Shown: in pieces, positions 10,871-20,323 of the stretch
How the letters are laid out: the number at the start of each line of letters is the position of its first letter
Numbering within the stretch: position 1 is the stretch's first letter
NCBI GenBank assembly: GCA_943356435.1
Contig: CALREY010000007.1
Location: 1-64,000 of the forward strand
Reading direction: 5' to 3'
DNA: 64,000 bases
DNA from: Candidatus Altimarinota bacterium
Lineage (GTDB): Bacteria > Patescibacteriota > Gracilibacteria > BD1-5 > UBA6164
Made by a program: the position numbers and the translations under genes
Notes under the pieces: generated by a model
Databases searched by the model: none
The model's input: the letters and a program-made list of their open reading frames with translations, nothing else
What the model was told of the DNA's origin: nothing

Positions 10871-11764
10871 TTATCAGTAAGTGTACCATGCACCTCTTTG
10901 GTTATAGTATTGTGCATTTGCTTTTATGATTGAAACAGCATCAGATGAAGTATCTCCGCAAATTTGGTTATCAAAAGTACCACATTTGTAAGCAGTCTTA
11001 TCTGAAAATCTATTGTCTTTTTTAGCTTCAGAAAGTCCCAAATTAAATGCAGTCATTATAGTTCCATAATCATACGAAGAAGTACCAGCTTTACCATACC
11101 CACCAGCACCAGTACCAATTAAAATACTAGTAGGATAATGGCTCCAATCGTTGTTGTATATAGCAACCGAAACTCCATGATGCAAGCCAAATGTATGTCC
11201 TACTTCATGAGCTGTTAGGTAAACTCTACTTAAACAAGTATCTCTAGCATTTAAGAACAATATACCATCGTCGCCTTTTTTTAGCAGTGATGCAACAGTT
11301 GGAAAAGTGTTAGTGATTTGAGAAGTATTTGGTATATTTACTGAAGTACCACAAATACTAGTAGTTAACCAATTACTAGGTTTAACAATTCCAATTACTA
11401 CATCAGCTGTATAATTTTTTTGTATTTTATGCAATGTTAATCTAACTGCCTTTATACCACCAGCCAAACTAGGATTTACAGAATATTTGAATTTCAAGTA
11501 ATCCAAAGTGTCGCCAGCTACACTAATACTGTCAGTAGTATTAATTGCTAAAGTGAAATTAATGTATGAACCCAAACCGGAACCATTAAAACTTGCATTT
11601 AAATTATTAATGATATTGTTTGTTATATTTGTTCTTTCAATAGCAGTATAGTTTGTTGAAAATGTATCAAAAACTACAGCTACCCTAAGTGTTTGTACTA
11701 CTGCATTTGCAGTGTTGCAAATAAGGATTAGAAAAAGTAAGAAGCATAATTTAAAAACTTTCAT
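10871..11764 (-). CDS. Secreted metzincin-type zinc metalloprotease (foreign dialect)
   Basis: About 297 aa with an N-terminal signal peptide (hydrophobic core, cleavage near CNTANA-VV). The zinc signature HEVGHTFGLHH fits HExxHxxGxxH, and a Met-turn-like GTIMTAF follows about 45 residues later; both define metzincins. Several Cys could form disulfides. All 24 or so internal glycines are GGN and none is TGA, unlike the neighbours; an SD (GGAG) lies 8 nt before the ATG. The gene ends TGA TAA: with TGA as stop it finishes at 10874, with TGA=Gly it gains one residue and stops at 10871. Second gene of a unit with the membrane protein upstream. Substrate unknown; foreign origin is inferred. Confidence 0.85.
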
Positions 11765-11846
11765 TGTATATCTCCGAAAAATTGCATTATAAAAAATATT
11801 TTCTAATAGTCGATAATTTACTTCATTTTAACCTCCAATTTTATGA

Positions 11847-12602
11847 TTAATCAAGTCCAGAACCCATATCAACAGATAAATAATAATCAAATTTTCTATC
11901 AGGAACTATTACTCCTATTTTACTATCTATTTGAAATCTTTGATGATCATTTGGTTCGTATTTTATATTTCCAAAATATTTAAAATCTCCATTATTAAAT
12001 TTTGTTCCTCCAATATTAATATAATAAGTACTATCATTTTCTTCTATCTGAGAATAAGGCCTAATTCTAAAATCATAATAAGTATATTCGATTTCAGGTT
12101 TTAGATCCAATTCTGAAGAATGTTGAATATAAGCTGTATCTATTACTCCTAGATATTGTCTATCACCAACAATAAATGACACTTCATCACCAACTTTTCT
12201 ATCAAATATAGGACTGAAATCTGTCTTGAAAAAAGTTACTTCATCAGGATATTTCCGAACAAAACCTAGAAAAGACTCACCTAATGCAAATAAATCTTCA
12301 CCTTTTACTTCATCTGTTACTTGTTCAAATTCGATAGTTTCTACTATATTACTATATTGTTTTCCTTTTACTTTTTCAGGTTTTACTTGTACAACATTTT
12401 TATTAGCTAATTGTTTTTCAGTATTAGCATTTTTGTTAAAAGTAGCATTTTTTGCTATTACATTAACTATTGGATAATTTACTACTCTTCTAACCATACC
12501 TTTTGTTTCATCATCTCTAGTTTTATACCGAATAAAAACAATAACGAAAAGTACTAAAATACTAATAAAAACAGCAGAAACGATTTTCATTTTTTTACTC
12601 AT
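11847..12602 (-). CDS. Membrane-anchored protein of unknown function (foreign dialect)
   Basis: 251 aa. A single N-terminal membrane helix (residues about 6-25) is followed by an extracytoplasmic domain with no recognised motif; charged linker then mixed alpha/beta sequence ending SVDMGSGLD. TGA-free although about 17 glycines are present; the SD is AGGAAA before the ATG. It has its own promoter with a tetranucleotide tract (12718-12749) and is followed by the metzincin gene, so it may help export, anchor or inhibit that protease; this is inference from position. Confidence 0.7.
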   Translation of the reverse strand: MSKKMKIVSAVFISILVLFVIVFIRYKTRDDETKGMVRRVVNYPIVNVIAKNATFNKNANTEKQLANKNVVQVKPEKVKGKQYSNIVETIEFEQVTDEVKGEDLFALGESFLGFVRKYPDEVTFFKTDFSPIFDRKVGDEVSFIVGDRQYLGVIDTAYIQHSSELDLKPEIEYTYYDFRIRPYSQIEENDSTYYINIGGTKFNNGDFKYFGNIKYEPNDHQRFQIDSKIGVIVPDRKFDYYLSVDMGSGLD

Positions 12603-12717
12603 AATGTTTCCTAAAGAAATAGATAATTAACAAAAATTGATAAATTTTTCTAAATAAAATTTAGAAAAACAAATCTCCTTTTTTTGTACATTTAAATTTG
12701 AAAAAATATACTATGTT

Positions 12718-12749
12718 TTTATATTTATTTATTTATTTATTTTAGTCAA
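12718..12749 (-). promoter_or_regulatory. Promoter with TTTA-repeat spacer
   Basis: On the minus strand TTGACT (12744-12749) and TATAAA (12718-12723) are separated by 20 bp consisting only of TAAA-type units (four TTTA units plus TTTT). Losing one 4-bp unit would give an optimal 16-bp spacer. Confidence 0.55.
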
Positions 12750-12832
12750 TTATTTGAGCTTAAAAAAATAATTTTCTTTTAAAATTTTTACATTTAAAAA
12801 TTCCGATTATAATCTGTTAAATTATACCTTAT

Positions 12833-12908
12833 ATTGAGCCTCTTTCCCCTGATAAGGGGAGAGAATTGATCCCCTTGTGGGTGAATCCTGGCGACAAGAG
12901 AGAGGTGA
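12833..12908. repeat. Intergenic palindromic repeat
   Basis: Member of a dispersed family: TGAGCCTCTTTCCCC-TGATAA-GGGGAGAGAATT, then a stretch ending ACAAGAGAGAGGTG. Related copies at 42660, 49000 and elsewhere. Non-coding. Confidence 0.75.
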
Positions 12909-12928
12909 ATACTTCTTAATATTAAATT

Positions 12929-13591
12929 ATGTTTGTAGTTATAGACTGAATAGATGGTTCTGGTAAATGAACTCAAGTGAAACTATTGGAACAAAGACTT
13001 AAAGCTATGTGAAAAACTGTAAAAGTATTAGATTATCCTAGATATGGTGAAAAATCAGCTTTTTTTGTAGAAAAATATTTAAACTGAGGATATTGAAAAG
13101 ATGTTACAGCAAAACAAGCAAGTATTTTTTATGCTATAGATAGATATGATGATAGTTTCAATCTGAGAGAGGATTATGCTAAATATGATTACATTATCAG
13201 TAATAGATATGTTTCTGCTAGTATGATACACCAAGCAGGTAAGATAGCTGATAATCAAGAAAGACAAGAATTTCTAGAATGGTTATCTGACCTGGAATAC
13301 AATATATTTAAAATACCAAAACCTGATAAAACAATATTTTTAAATGTAAGTCCAGTAATGAGTCAGAAATTGGTACTCATGAAAGAAGATAGAGAATATT
13401 TGAAAGATGGTAAAAAAATGGATTTACACGAAGAAGATAAATATCATCTAATAAATGCTCATGCTTCTGCTATAGAAGTGGTAAATAGGTTCGAAGATTG
13501 GGTAGAAATAAATTGTGAAAGACATGGTGAAATGAGAAGTATAGAGGATATAAATAATGAGATAATGGGAGAGATAGAGGAAGTGATGTAG
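12929..13591 (+). CDS. tmk: Thymidylate kinase
   Basis: 220 aa. Phosphorylates dTMP to dTDP. P-loop IDGIDGSGKGTQ at residues 5-16 (two glycines of the loop by TGA), DYPRYG substrate segment, the DRY-type motif AIDRYDDS and the RY segment ISNRYVSASMIHQAGK. The LID region (REYLKDGKKMDLHEED) is charged. Length is normal. First gene of a close-packed set tmk-yraN-nitroreductase, with gaps of 22-23 nt. Confidence 0.95.
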
Positions 13592-13613
13592 AAACAATAA
13601 TAATAATACACTT

Positions 13614-13970
13614 ATGACAACAAAACAAACATGAGATAATTGAGAAGTAATTGCTATTAAATATTTGCAGAAAAATGGGTATAGTATATTGGATAGCAAT
13701 TTCAAATTTGGTAGATTTTGAGAGATTGATTTGATTGCTAGATTAGATGATATGACAGTGTTTATAGAGGTAAAATATAGAAATAATGATAAATACTGAA
13801 TACCAGAAGAATCTATTACTGCAAATAAATTGAGAAAATGCAAAAAAACAGTAGAATACTATGTGGTGAAAAATAGACTTGATTTCGAAAAAATCAGGTT
13901 TGATGTGATAACTATTCTGAAATGAGAAAAGAGCTATAATGTAAAACATTATAAAAATGTAGCGATATAA
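13614..13970 (+). CDS. yraN: YraN/UPF0102 family nuclease-fold protein
   Basis: 118 aa, full length. Family pattern: GDNGEVIAIKYLQKNGYSILDSNFKFGRFGEIDLIARLDDMTVFIEVKYR, with the Glu..Asp..Glu-x-Lys residues of the restriction-endonuclease-like fold. The exact function is unsettled; a DNA-processing role is assumed in the literature. In-frame TGA at several conserved Gly. Directly downstream of tmk. Confidence 0.9.
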
Positions 13971-13993
13971 TTTTATATATTAATATTACACAA

Positions 13994-14629
13994 ATGAATA
14001 ATACAATAGATGCTTTGAATTGGAGATATGCTGCTAAATCATTTGATACAACTAAAAAAGTAAGTCAATCAGATTTAACAGATATAATAGAGAGTTTTAG
14101 ATTGTCACCATCTAGTTTTGGTCTAGAACCATGGAAACTTATAGTGATAGAAAATGATGAGCTAAAAAATGAGCTAGTAAATTATTCTTATAATCAAAAA
14201 CAAGTAGGAGAGAGTTCTCATTTATTAGTTTTTACTATTAGAACAGATTTGGATGATGATTTCATAGATGAGCATTTGGATAATAATACTAAAATAACTT
14301 GAGCAACTAGAGAAAATCTATCTGCTTATGAAAATGTGATGAAATGATATTTTTCTGCTATGGACCAAGAAGCAAAAGAAAAATGGGCTAGAGAACAAGT
14401 ATTTATATCATTAGGAGTTGTGTTGAATACTTTAGCACAAAAATGAATAGATTCATGTGCAATTTGATGATTTAATCCTGCTAAATATGATGAAGTATTA
14501 TGATTATCAGATAAAAAATTAAAATCAGTAGTAGTATTACCGATAGGATATAGAAATATAGATGATAAATATTCTAAATCACCAAAAGTAAGATTTGAAA
14601 ATGAAAAAATAGTAGAATTTATCAAATAA
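13994..14629 (+). CDS. Nitroreductase family FMN oxidoreductase
   Basis: 211 aa. NAD(P)H-dependent flavin enzyme. The N-terminus WRYAAKSFD and the FMN-binding segment SPSSFGLEPWKLIVIEN are typical, as are the LLVFTIR strand and the C-terminal block LAQKGIDSCAIGGFNPAKYDEVL..VVLPIGYR. Most likely an NfsB/DrgA-like reductase. TGA used for many Gly; no SD. Third gene of the tmk cluster. Confidence 0.9.
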
Positions 14630-14795
14630 TTTTAACATTACCTATATAATCAATAAAAACAATTGTTAACAATTTGTTAAAAACTTATTTATAAGTAATG
14701 AATTGGAAAAGTACAGCTAAATTTGAAAAAAAATTTTTTTTTTTCGAAATTAACATTATAATCCACCTGTTATTTTATATTTTAAATTAAATTTT

Positions 14796-15059
14796 ATGAA
14801 AAAATTATTATTAGTTCTAGTTATGGTTTTCTTAGCTTCTTGTGGAGCAAGTAAAGATGCTACTCCTACAGATACTACTGCTACAGATACTACTACTACT
14901 GAAACTACAACTACTACTACTGAAGAAGCTGCTCCTATGACTGATGAAGCTACTACTGAAGAAGCTGCTCCTATGACTGATGAAGCTACTACTACTACTG
15001 AAGAAGCTACTACTACAGAAACTACTACTACTGAAACTACTACTGAAGAAGTTCAATAA
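14796..15059 (+). CDS. Small Thr/Glu-repeat lipoprotein
   Basis: 87 aa. Signal peptide with lipobox LASC at residues 14-17, so the mature protein starts with a lipidated Cys. The rest is low-complexity: Thr-rich runs, Glu, and two copies of TEEAAPMTDEATT. No TGA codon because the mature part has almost no Gly. Probably a flexible surface spacer or ion-binding coat protein; no enzymatic motif. Followed by a terminator and the envelope redox block. Confidence 0.8.
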   Translation: MKKLLLVLVMVFLASCGASKDATPTDTTATDTTTTETTTTTTEEAAPMTDEATTEEAAPMTDEATTTTEEATTTETTTTETTTEEVQ

Positions 15060-15076
15060 TATGTATACAAAAAATT

Positions 15077-15102
15077 GATTGTGAAAACAATCTTTTTTTT
15101 TT
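15077..15102 (+). terminator. Intrinsic terminator
   Basis: GATTGT-GAAA-ACAATC stem-loop followed by ten T. Confidence 0.85.
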
Positions 15103-15168
15103 GTAAAAATTAAAGATTTGTTTAAGATTGAATTATATTATGTTAAAAGTTATTCTTTATAAAAAAAA

Positions 15169-16503
15169 ATGAAAAATTTCATATTCAATCTAAAAACATC
15201 AGAAAAAATAAGTATAATGTTTACATTATACAATTTTTTATCGCTTATTATACTATTGATATGAATAAATATTATATATTTTTTTACATGGTATTCTGAT
15301 CAAAAAACAGAAAGTATGTATGATATGAATGTGAATTATAATATGTATTTATCCGAAAAAACTGATAATAATTTAGATGCATTTGAAAAGTATATACTTA
15401 AAAAAGATACATTAATAATTCCAAAAGACTGATGAAAAGTAATATGTTCTAATTGAGTTGAAAAAAAGCTACATAATAATACTGATATTATAAAAGATAA
15501 ATTATTTTTTAAAATTCAAGATAAAATATATTTTATATATAGCAATTATTATCCAGAAATAGGGGAAATAAAGGTTTTATTTGATACTACTCCTTATGTT
15601 AAATCACAAATGATAATAATAAAGATTAGTTTGATAATAATTATCTTTTCATTATTTATAAATTTTTTACTTGGAAAAAGTATATCTAAGTATGCACTTA
15701 GAAATTTAAAAAAGATAGTTAAACAAATTGATAATATAGATATAGAAAAAGACTTTAAAATAATAAAAATAATATGAAATAAAAATGATGAGATAAATAT
15801 ATTGGCTGAAACTTTAAATAAATCATTTTGTCATATTCATAAACAAACTAATAATTTGAAACAATTCATCACAGATGTAAGTCATGAATTCAAAACTCCA
15901 TTAATGATTATAAATTCTCAAATTGATTTGTATAATAAAAAACTTGAAAAATCAAAATTATCAGAAAAAGATACTCAGATTTTATTGGATAAGATAAAAG
16001 AAAAAACATTTAAATTAAACAAAATACTAGAAACATTTTTCTTACTATCAAGAGTAGAGAATAATATAGAAAAATTGAATACAAAAAATCAAAATTTAAA
16101 TAATTGTATAAAAATGGTAGTAGATAATTATTTGTTATGAGTAGATAAAAAAGTAGATATTATTTATAAATTTAAATCAGATATTAATATACAGATAGAA
16201 ACATCTACTTTTAATATAATTATTGAAAACATATTATCTAATGCTATTAAATTTTCATGAGAAAATACTATTATAGAGATATGAACAAATAATAACTCGT
16301 TTTATATAAAAGATAATTGAGTATGAATGGATAATGATGATATAGAAAAAATATGGGATAAATTTTATAGAAATGATACAAATATAGAATGATTTTGAGT
16401 ATGATTATTTATAGTAAAAAGATTGGTTGAATTGTATAAATGGGAAATAAGCATAGAAAGTGAAAAAGGAAAGTGAACTAAATTTATAGTTAATTTTAAA
16501 TAA
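15169..16503 (+). CDS. Sensor histidine kinase
   Basis: 444 aa. Two membrane segments (about residues 20-45 and 145-165) flank an extracytoplasmic sensor of about 100 aa; a short HAMP-like linker follows. The phosphoacceptor His239 lies in DVSHEFKTPL, with N box NILSNAIKFS, G1 box DNGVGM, F box KFYR and G2 box GFGVGLFIVKRL (several of these Gly are TGA). Partner is surely the response regulator 92 bp downstream. Context (thioredoxin, Msr fusion) suggests sensing of envelope or oxidative stress, which is inference. Confidence 0.95.
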
Positions 16504-16507
16504 AAAA

Positions 16508-16574
16508 TAAGGTGAACACATAGGTTCACCACTACAATTATTTGTAGGGACGAACCTTTGCGTTCGTCCTTTAG
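16508..16574. repeat. Intergenic repeat with two hairpins
   Basis: GGTGAAC..GTTCACC palindrome followed by GGGACGAAC..GTTCGTCC, separated by a short AT spacer. The GTAGGGACGAAC type of sequence is a common bacterial intergenic repeat. It separates the kinase and regulator genes. Confidence 0.7.
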
Positions 16575-16594
16575 AAGAACATAATAATAACAAT

Positions 16595-17251
16595 ATGAAG
16601 ACAAAAATATTACTAGTAGAAGATAATAGGGAAATAAGTGAAAATATAAAGGAATATTTAGAACTAGAATGATTTTCTATTGATACAGCTTTTGACTGAG
16701 AACAATGAATCGATAAAGCTTTGCTAATTAAATATGATTTAATCTTACTTGATTTGATGTTACCAAAGATAGATTGAATAAGTATTGCAAAAAAGTTAAC
16801 AAGAAAAATAGATACTCCAATTATAATTATTACAGCCAAAGGTTCTATAAATGAAAAATTAGTCTGATTTGAAAATTGAGCAGTTGATTATATAGTGAAA
16901 CCTTTTGATTTGAGAGAATTAGAAGCTCGTATAAAAGCTAATTTAAAAATTAAAAATAATCAAATAATAACTTACAAAGATTTAGAAATAGATTTACAAA
17001 AAAGAGAATTCAAAAAATCATGAGAAATATTAAATATTACTACAAAAGAATATATGATTTTTGATTATTTATATAATAATAAAAATCTGCTTTTAACTAG
17101 AACTGATATAATAGAATATGTGTGGTGAACAGAGAGTTATTTCGAAGAGGATGCGAAATTGGATGTGAATATTTCTACACTTAGGAAGAAATTATACAAG
17201 GAAATAATAAAAACTGTTAAGTGAGTAGGGTATCAAATAAATATAAAATAA
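16595..17251 (+). CDS. OmpR-family response regulator
   Basis: 218 aa. Receiver domain with acidic pair ED at residues 9-10, phosphoacceptor Asp53 (LLDLMLP), Thr/Ala switch region (IITAKG) and Lys (VKPFDLREL). The C-terminal winged helix is typical of OmpR/PhoB (TTKEYMIFDYLYNNKN..DVNISTLRKKLYKE..KGVGYQI). Works with the kinase encoded just upstream; probable targets are the thioredoxin/Msr genes next to it, by position. Confidence 0.95.
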
Positions 17252-17321
17252 TATGATTTAAGATTCATTTAAGGTATAGTTATATATTAACTATACTTTT
17301 TATTTATTAATTATATAATCT

Positions 17322-17939
17322 ATGTGAAATGAAGATAAATCTTGTTCAACTGGAACTTGCTCTACTAGCAAATGTGGTAAAATGATGATGCCTATGATGA
17401 TTATAGTTTTAGTTCTTGTAATTGCTTGAGTATTTGTTTATGCTAATAAAGATAATACTAGTACAGAAAATATGTCTATGAAAAATGATGCAGAAAAAAT
17501 AGTAAGTCATGATAATACAGATATGAATGTAGGTGATGAAAAAATGATGGATAATAAAAATGAATGGACAGAAGAAGAAATGAAAAAAATGAAAGAAGAT
17601 GAAAAATCAAGTATGAAAATGGAAGACAAAATGGATATGGCAATGGAATCTGGATACAAAATTTATTCACCAGAATTATTAGTAGCAAATAAAGCAAATG
17701 TATTATTTTTTGCAGCTAGTTGGTGTCCAGCTTGTCAAGCAGCTGATAAAAATTTTAGTTCAGAAACAATACCTGAAAATATAAATTTATTGAAAGTTGA
17801 TTATGATAAATATAATGATTTAAAGGTAAAATATTGAGTGACAATGCAACATACATATGTAGAAGTTGATACTGAGTGAAATCTAATTAAAAAATGGTCT
17901 GGATCTACAAATGTATCAGATTTATTAAAAGAAATATAA
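17322..17939 (+). CDS. Membrane-anchored thioredoxin-like protein
   Basis: 205 aa. A short cytoplasmic Cys-bearing head (CSTGTCSTSKCG, residues 7-18), one membrane helix (about 20-38), a Met/Lys/Asp/Glu-rich linker with many KM and DM steps, then a thioredoxin domain with CxxC at Cys135/Cys138 (FAASWCPACQAADKNF). The Met-rich linker is unusual and could bind metal or act as a sacrificial oxidant target beside Msr domains. Five nt upstream of the CcdA-Msr fusion, so it is co-translated and probably receives electrons from CcdA. Confidence 0.9.
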
Positions 17940-17944
17940 AAAAT

Positions 17945-19990
17945 ATGATACTACTAATTATTTCATTTTTTGCTTGAATATTGACTATTCTAGCACCGTG
18001 TGTATTACCATTATTGCCAATAATACTTTGAACTAGTTTGGATGATTCATCTGCTAAATCTAGACCATATATTATAATACTTTCACTAAGTATATCTATT
18101 ATTTTGTTTTCATTATTATTAAAGGCATCTACTATATTTATATGAGTAGATCCAATAGTTTGGAAATTATTTAGTTGAATTATTTTGATATTGTTTTGAA
18201 TAATAACTATTTTTCCAAATCTATGGAAAAATATCACTACAAAACTAGGACTTTCAGATAAATCAAATATTTGATTACAAAAATCATCAAATAAGAAATG
18301 AATACTCTGAAGTGTATTAGTCGGATTCTCACTTTGACCAGTGTTTTCTAGTTGTAGTCCTACTTATGCTGTTATTCTAGCAGTTATATTACCACTTAGT
18401 TTTATAAGCTGAATTATAAATTTATTTGCTTATGTATTATGATTGGCTTTTATGTTAATATTGATTTCACTTTTATGACAAAAATTGGTAAAAAAAGTGA
18501 GATGGGCCAGTGATTCAAATGGAATTTTTAAAAAGGTTTTAGGAATACTTTTTTTAATAATTTGAATATCTATAATCATGTGATATGACAAAATAATAGA
18601 AACAAAAATTATTCAAAGCGGTTATTTTCAAAATGTTACTAATTTTGAAAATGGATTATTAAAAAATATAGAATATAATAAAAATGAAAATATTTTAAAT
18701 TCTAAAGATAAAAATATGGAAAATACAAATCTAAAACAAGCTTATTTCGCAGGTGGATGTTTTTGGTGTATGGAGTGAATATTTGAAGCACAAGAATGAG
18801 TAAAAGAAGCAATTTCATGATATGCTTGATGAAGCCAAGAAGATGCTAACTACGATATGGTTTCTACATGAAAAACAAAGCATAGAGAAGCTATAAAAGT
18901 AGTATATGACCCAAGTAAAATATCCTATGAAAAATTAGTAGAATTATACTGGAGTCAAATAGACCCAACAGATCCAGAATGACAATTCGCTGATAAATGA
19001 TATCAATATACTACTGCTATAATATATTCTACTGAAGAAGAAAAATCTATAGATGAAATGTCTAAACAAGCACTACAAGACTCAAAAAGATTTAATAAAG
19101 ATATTGCTACATTGATAATTCCATTTACTACTTTTTATCCAGCTGAAGAATATCATCAAGATTATTACAAGAAGTCTAGTTTCAGATACAATCTGTACAA
19201 AAAATGATCAGGAAGAGAGGATTTCATAGAAAAATATAACTCTGTTCCAGAAAATGAAAATTTCCCAAGTTATTACAAACCTTATACGGAAGAAAATCTA
19301 AAAAACGCAACATGAAGTATATTATTATTTTTTCATGCAGATTGGTGTAGTACATGTAACGAATTTGAAAGACAAATCAAACAATTATGAAAAGTAGATT
19401 ATTTAACTATTTTTGTAGTAGATTATGATAGTGATACTGAGCTGAAACAAAAATATTCAGTATTGAGTCAATCTACATTTGTACAAGTAGATAATGAGTG
19501 AAATATGTACAAGAGATTTCTAGGTAAAACAGATATAAAAGATATATTAAATAATCTAGTACCATTTCAAGATATATTGAAAAAGAAATTAACACCACTT
19601 CAATACAAAGTGACACAAGAATCAGGGACAGAAAAACCATTTGACAATGAATATTGGGATAATCATGAAGAGGGGATTTATGTAGATGTAATAGATGGAA
19701 CTCCACTTTTTTCTTCTACTGATAAATTTGATTCTGGTACTGGATGGCCTAGTTTTTCTAAACCTATAGATGAAAATATGCTTGGTGAACAAGAAGATAA
19801 TACTCTATTTGCTACTAGGACAGAAATCAGAAGTAAAAATGCAGACTCACATTTATGACATGTATTTGAAGATGGACCAGCTGATAAATGATGATTGAGA
19901 TATTGTATAAATAGTGCTGCACTTAAATTTGTACCATTAGCTGAAATGAAAGAAAAATGATATGAAAAATATATGAAATTGTTTGAATAA
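17945..19990 (+). CDS. msrAB: CcdA-MsrA-thioredoxin-MsrB four-domain fusion, methionine sulfoxide repair
   Basis: 681 aa. Residues 1-210: multi-span CcdA/DsbD-type electron carrier ([18 protein letters not shown]; second Cys in [10 protein letters not shown]). About 260-430: MsrA with catalytic Cys272 ([11 protein letters not shown]) and EYHQDYY. About 440-560: thioredoxin with Cys468/Cys471 (HADWCSTC). About 570-680: MsrB with SGTGWPSF and catalytic Cys654 (RYCINSAA). MsrB lacks the CxxC zinc sites, and a Thr replaces Cys in the GTGW turn. Electrons would pass from cytoplasmic thioredoxin through CcdA to external Trx and both Msr sites. Comparable Trx-MsrA-MsrB fusions exist (PilB of Neisseria), but with CcdA on the same chain this is a complete repair machine. 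Confidence 0.93.
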
Positions 19991-20056
19991 TTTTATTATT
20001 TTACTTTTAATATAATTAATTATAATAACTATACATTTATAATTTAAATATTACTT

Positions 20057-20272
20057 ATGAAATATTTAGCATTAGTTATTAGGTTAGCAATTTTAGCGAT
20101 TTGAATTTACTTGATGTTAAAAAATCCAGGTATTCAAACTTCTGCATTTCTTAGTTGATTAGCATTTTTCCTTATTGGTATATTTTTGACTATGATTTCA
20201 GTAGCTTGAGGGAAATCTGTTAGATGTCCATTTATAAAATGTGAAGGTGAAGAATGTAAGTTAAAAAAATAA
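20057..20272 (+). CDS. Small membrane protein with C-terminal Cys pair
   Basis: 71 aa. Two hydrophobic helices (about 4-20 and 28-50), then a short tail RCPFIKCEGEECKLKK with three Cys. Reads through four TGA as Gly. No family recognised. Position directly after the Msr fusion suggests the same redox context. Confidence 0.7.
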
Positions 20273-20303
20273 AAAAAGCTGAGAATTCTCTCAGCTTTTT
20301 TAT
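20273..20303. terminator. Bidirectional terminator
   Basis: AAAAAGCTGAGA-ATTC-TCTCAGCTTTTTT between convergent genes (native small protein and foreign asd). Confidence 0.85.
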
Positions 20304-20323
20304 TTGCTTTTTACGAATTAAAC

